From the NCBI GenBank assembly GCA_914767715.1, contig OU612069.1, positions 24,797,387 through 24,861,386 of the forward strand: 64,000 nt of DNA, written 5' to 3'. The notes below the pieces were generated by a model. That model saw nothing but the letters and a program-made list of their open reading frames with translations, made no database searches and was not told the origin of the DNA. A program made the translations under genes and the position numbers. The DNA comes from Membranipora membranacea (taxonomy: Eukaryota > Bryozoa > Gymnolaemata > Cheilostomatida > Membraniporidae). Positions within the stretch are counted from its first letter, which is position 1. The number at the start of each line of letters is the position of its first letter. Of this stretch, positions 63,351 to 64,000 are shown piece after piece.

Positions 63351-64000
63351 CTCTCTGCTGTCAAACAATAAAGACGTTATATGAGATCTTAGTTCTAGTG
63401 TTTAAGACTCCTTGCAATCCTTAAAGAAATTCACTTTTTAATTTGCTTTTTATAATGTGAATTCTAATCGATAGGCAACCCTGTCAAGTAGTGTCTCTCT
63501 AAAATATTTGCTTACTTTGAGCACACATACTATTTAGTGTCATGGTCAGAGTTACAAAAGTATCTAGTCAGTAGTCACACAAGCAATATAACAAGAATAA
63601 TAAACAGTGCATTCTAATGGAAAAAGATCTCAAAGAACTATCTCATTGTTATAATAAGCTTCTCAATAAAATTAACTACTTTAGCTACATAATTTTATGT
63701 ACCGTTTAAAGTTCTGATTAAATAGTGAGAATTTTCTGAGAATCTTCGAGTTACCTTTTGAAGTGTGTTTGTACAATCCTTATATAACCTTGGTGTGTAG
63801 CTCTTTCTCTCCGCTCCTAACAAATGAAGTAACTCTCTTATCAGCACTCATTTTTATACCGAATATTCTCATGACAGCGTTCTATAGTTAGTTGCTGGTA
63901 TTCCACATCAATTTCCCCGTCCCAAAAATTTCCCTAAAAGAATCTCTATTCCATTACATCATGCCATTTACCGCTGGCATTTCCAGGTGATACTCTGCCT

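Larger units (their letters stand above)
45120..64000 (+). repeat. Right copy of the long direct duplication
   Basis: Partner of 1-16312. It starts where the minus-strand LINE ends (about 45115) and runs to the window end. Compared with the left copy it has a 3.1-kb TTAA element, an extra 364-bp block, a longer 11-bp minisatellite and roughly 250 bp at 62060-62310 that the left copy lost near 14600. It lacks 1.24 kb (left 10747-11984) and about 220 bp of a LINE fragment (left about 8320-8540). Confidence 0.95.

Overview
This is nuclear DNA of an animal, most likely a marine invertebrate; I cannot place the phylum from the sequence. The DNA is AT-rich. Genes are split into short exons with canonical GT..AG borders. 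Non-LTR retrotransposon debris, foldback elements, minisatellites and microsatellites are common, and nothing looks prokaryotic: no operons, no ribosome-binding sites, no CRISPR, and I saw no rRNA or tRNA genes.

Layout. Positions 1-16312 and 45120-64000 are two copies, in the same orientation and about 45 kb apart, of one long segment. Both copies run off the window. They differ by scattered substitutions and informative indels: a 3.1-kb TTAA-flanked element (47043-50159) and a 364-bp block (50683-51046) only in the right copy, a 1.24-kb block (10747-11984) only in the left, and an 11-bp minisatellite with about 6 units on the left and 21 on the right. Each copy carries U2-snRNA-headed SINE-like units, a 340-bp foldback, a decayed Rex1/CR1-type LINE, a LINE 3' fragment, a GC-rich block ending in a hairpin, and a minus-strand family of small two-exon cysteine-rich genes. 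That family is intact at 15068-15663, frameshifted at 62756-63350 and decayed around 11284-12891.

The single-copy centre (16.3-45.1 kb) holds, left to right: a perfect-loop foldback; a 100-bp tandem array of alternating subtypes; a decayed gene with a duplicated exon (19440-21711); a block of phase-1 exons (23187-26056) that leads into a gene for a tyrosine-recombinase-like protein (26736-34282); a type II membrane collagen/C-type-lectin gene (36419-41152) that is complete except for one in-frame stop; and an almost full-length LINE on the minus strand (about 41870-45110).

Most notable. (1) The 26.7-34.3 kb gene encodes zinc-finger-like motifs, all catalytic landmarks of a tyrosine recombinase and a Myb-like tail, so it looks like a Crypton-related gene; its catalytic exon has a 1-base frameshift. 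(2) The TTAA element has about 700-bp inverted arms, and each arm carries a copy of the first exon of a protein gene; the left version has a cysteine pattern like the zinc-binding C-terminal domain of P2X7. (3) The SINE-like family starts with the 5' end of U2 snRNA. (4) The cysteine-rich two-exon family is a clean small gene of unknown function. Intron phases were worked out by hand; no RNA evidence was available.
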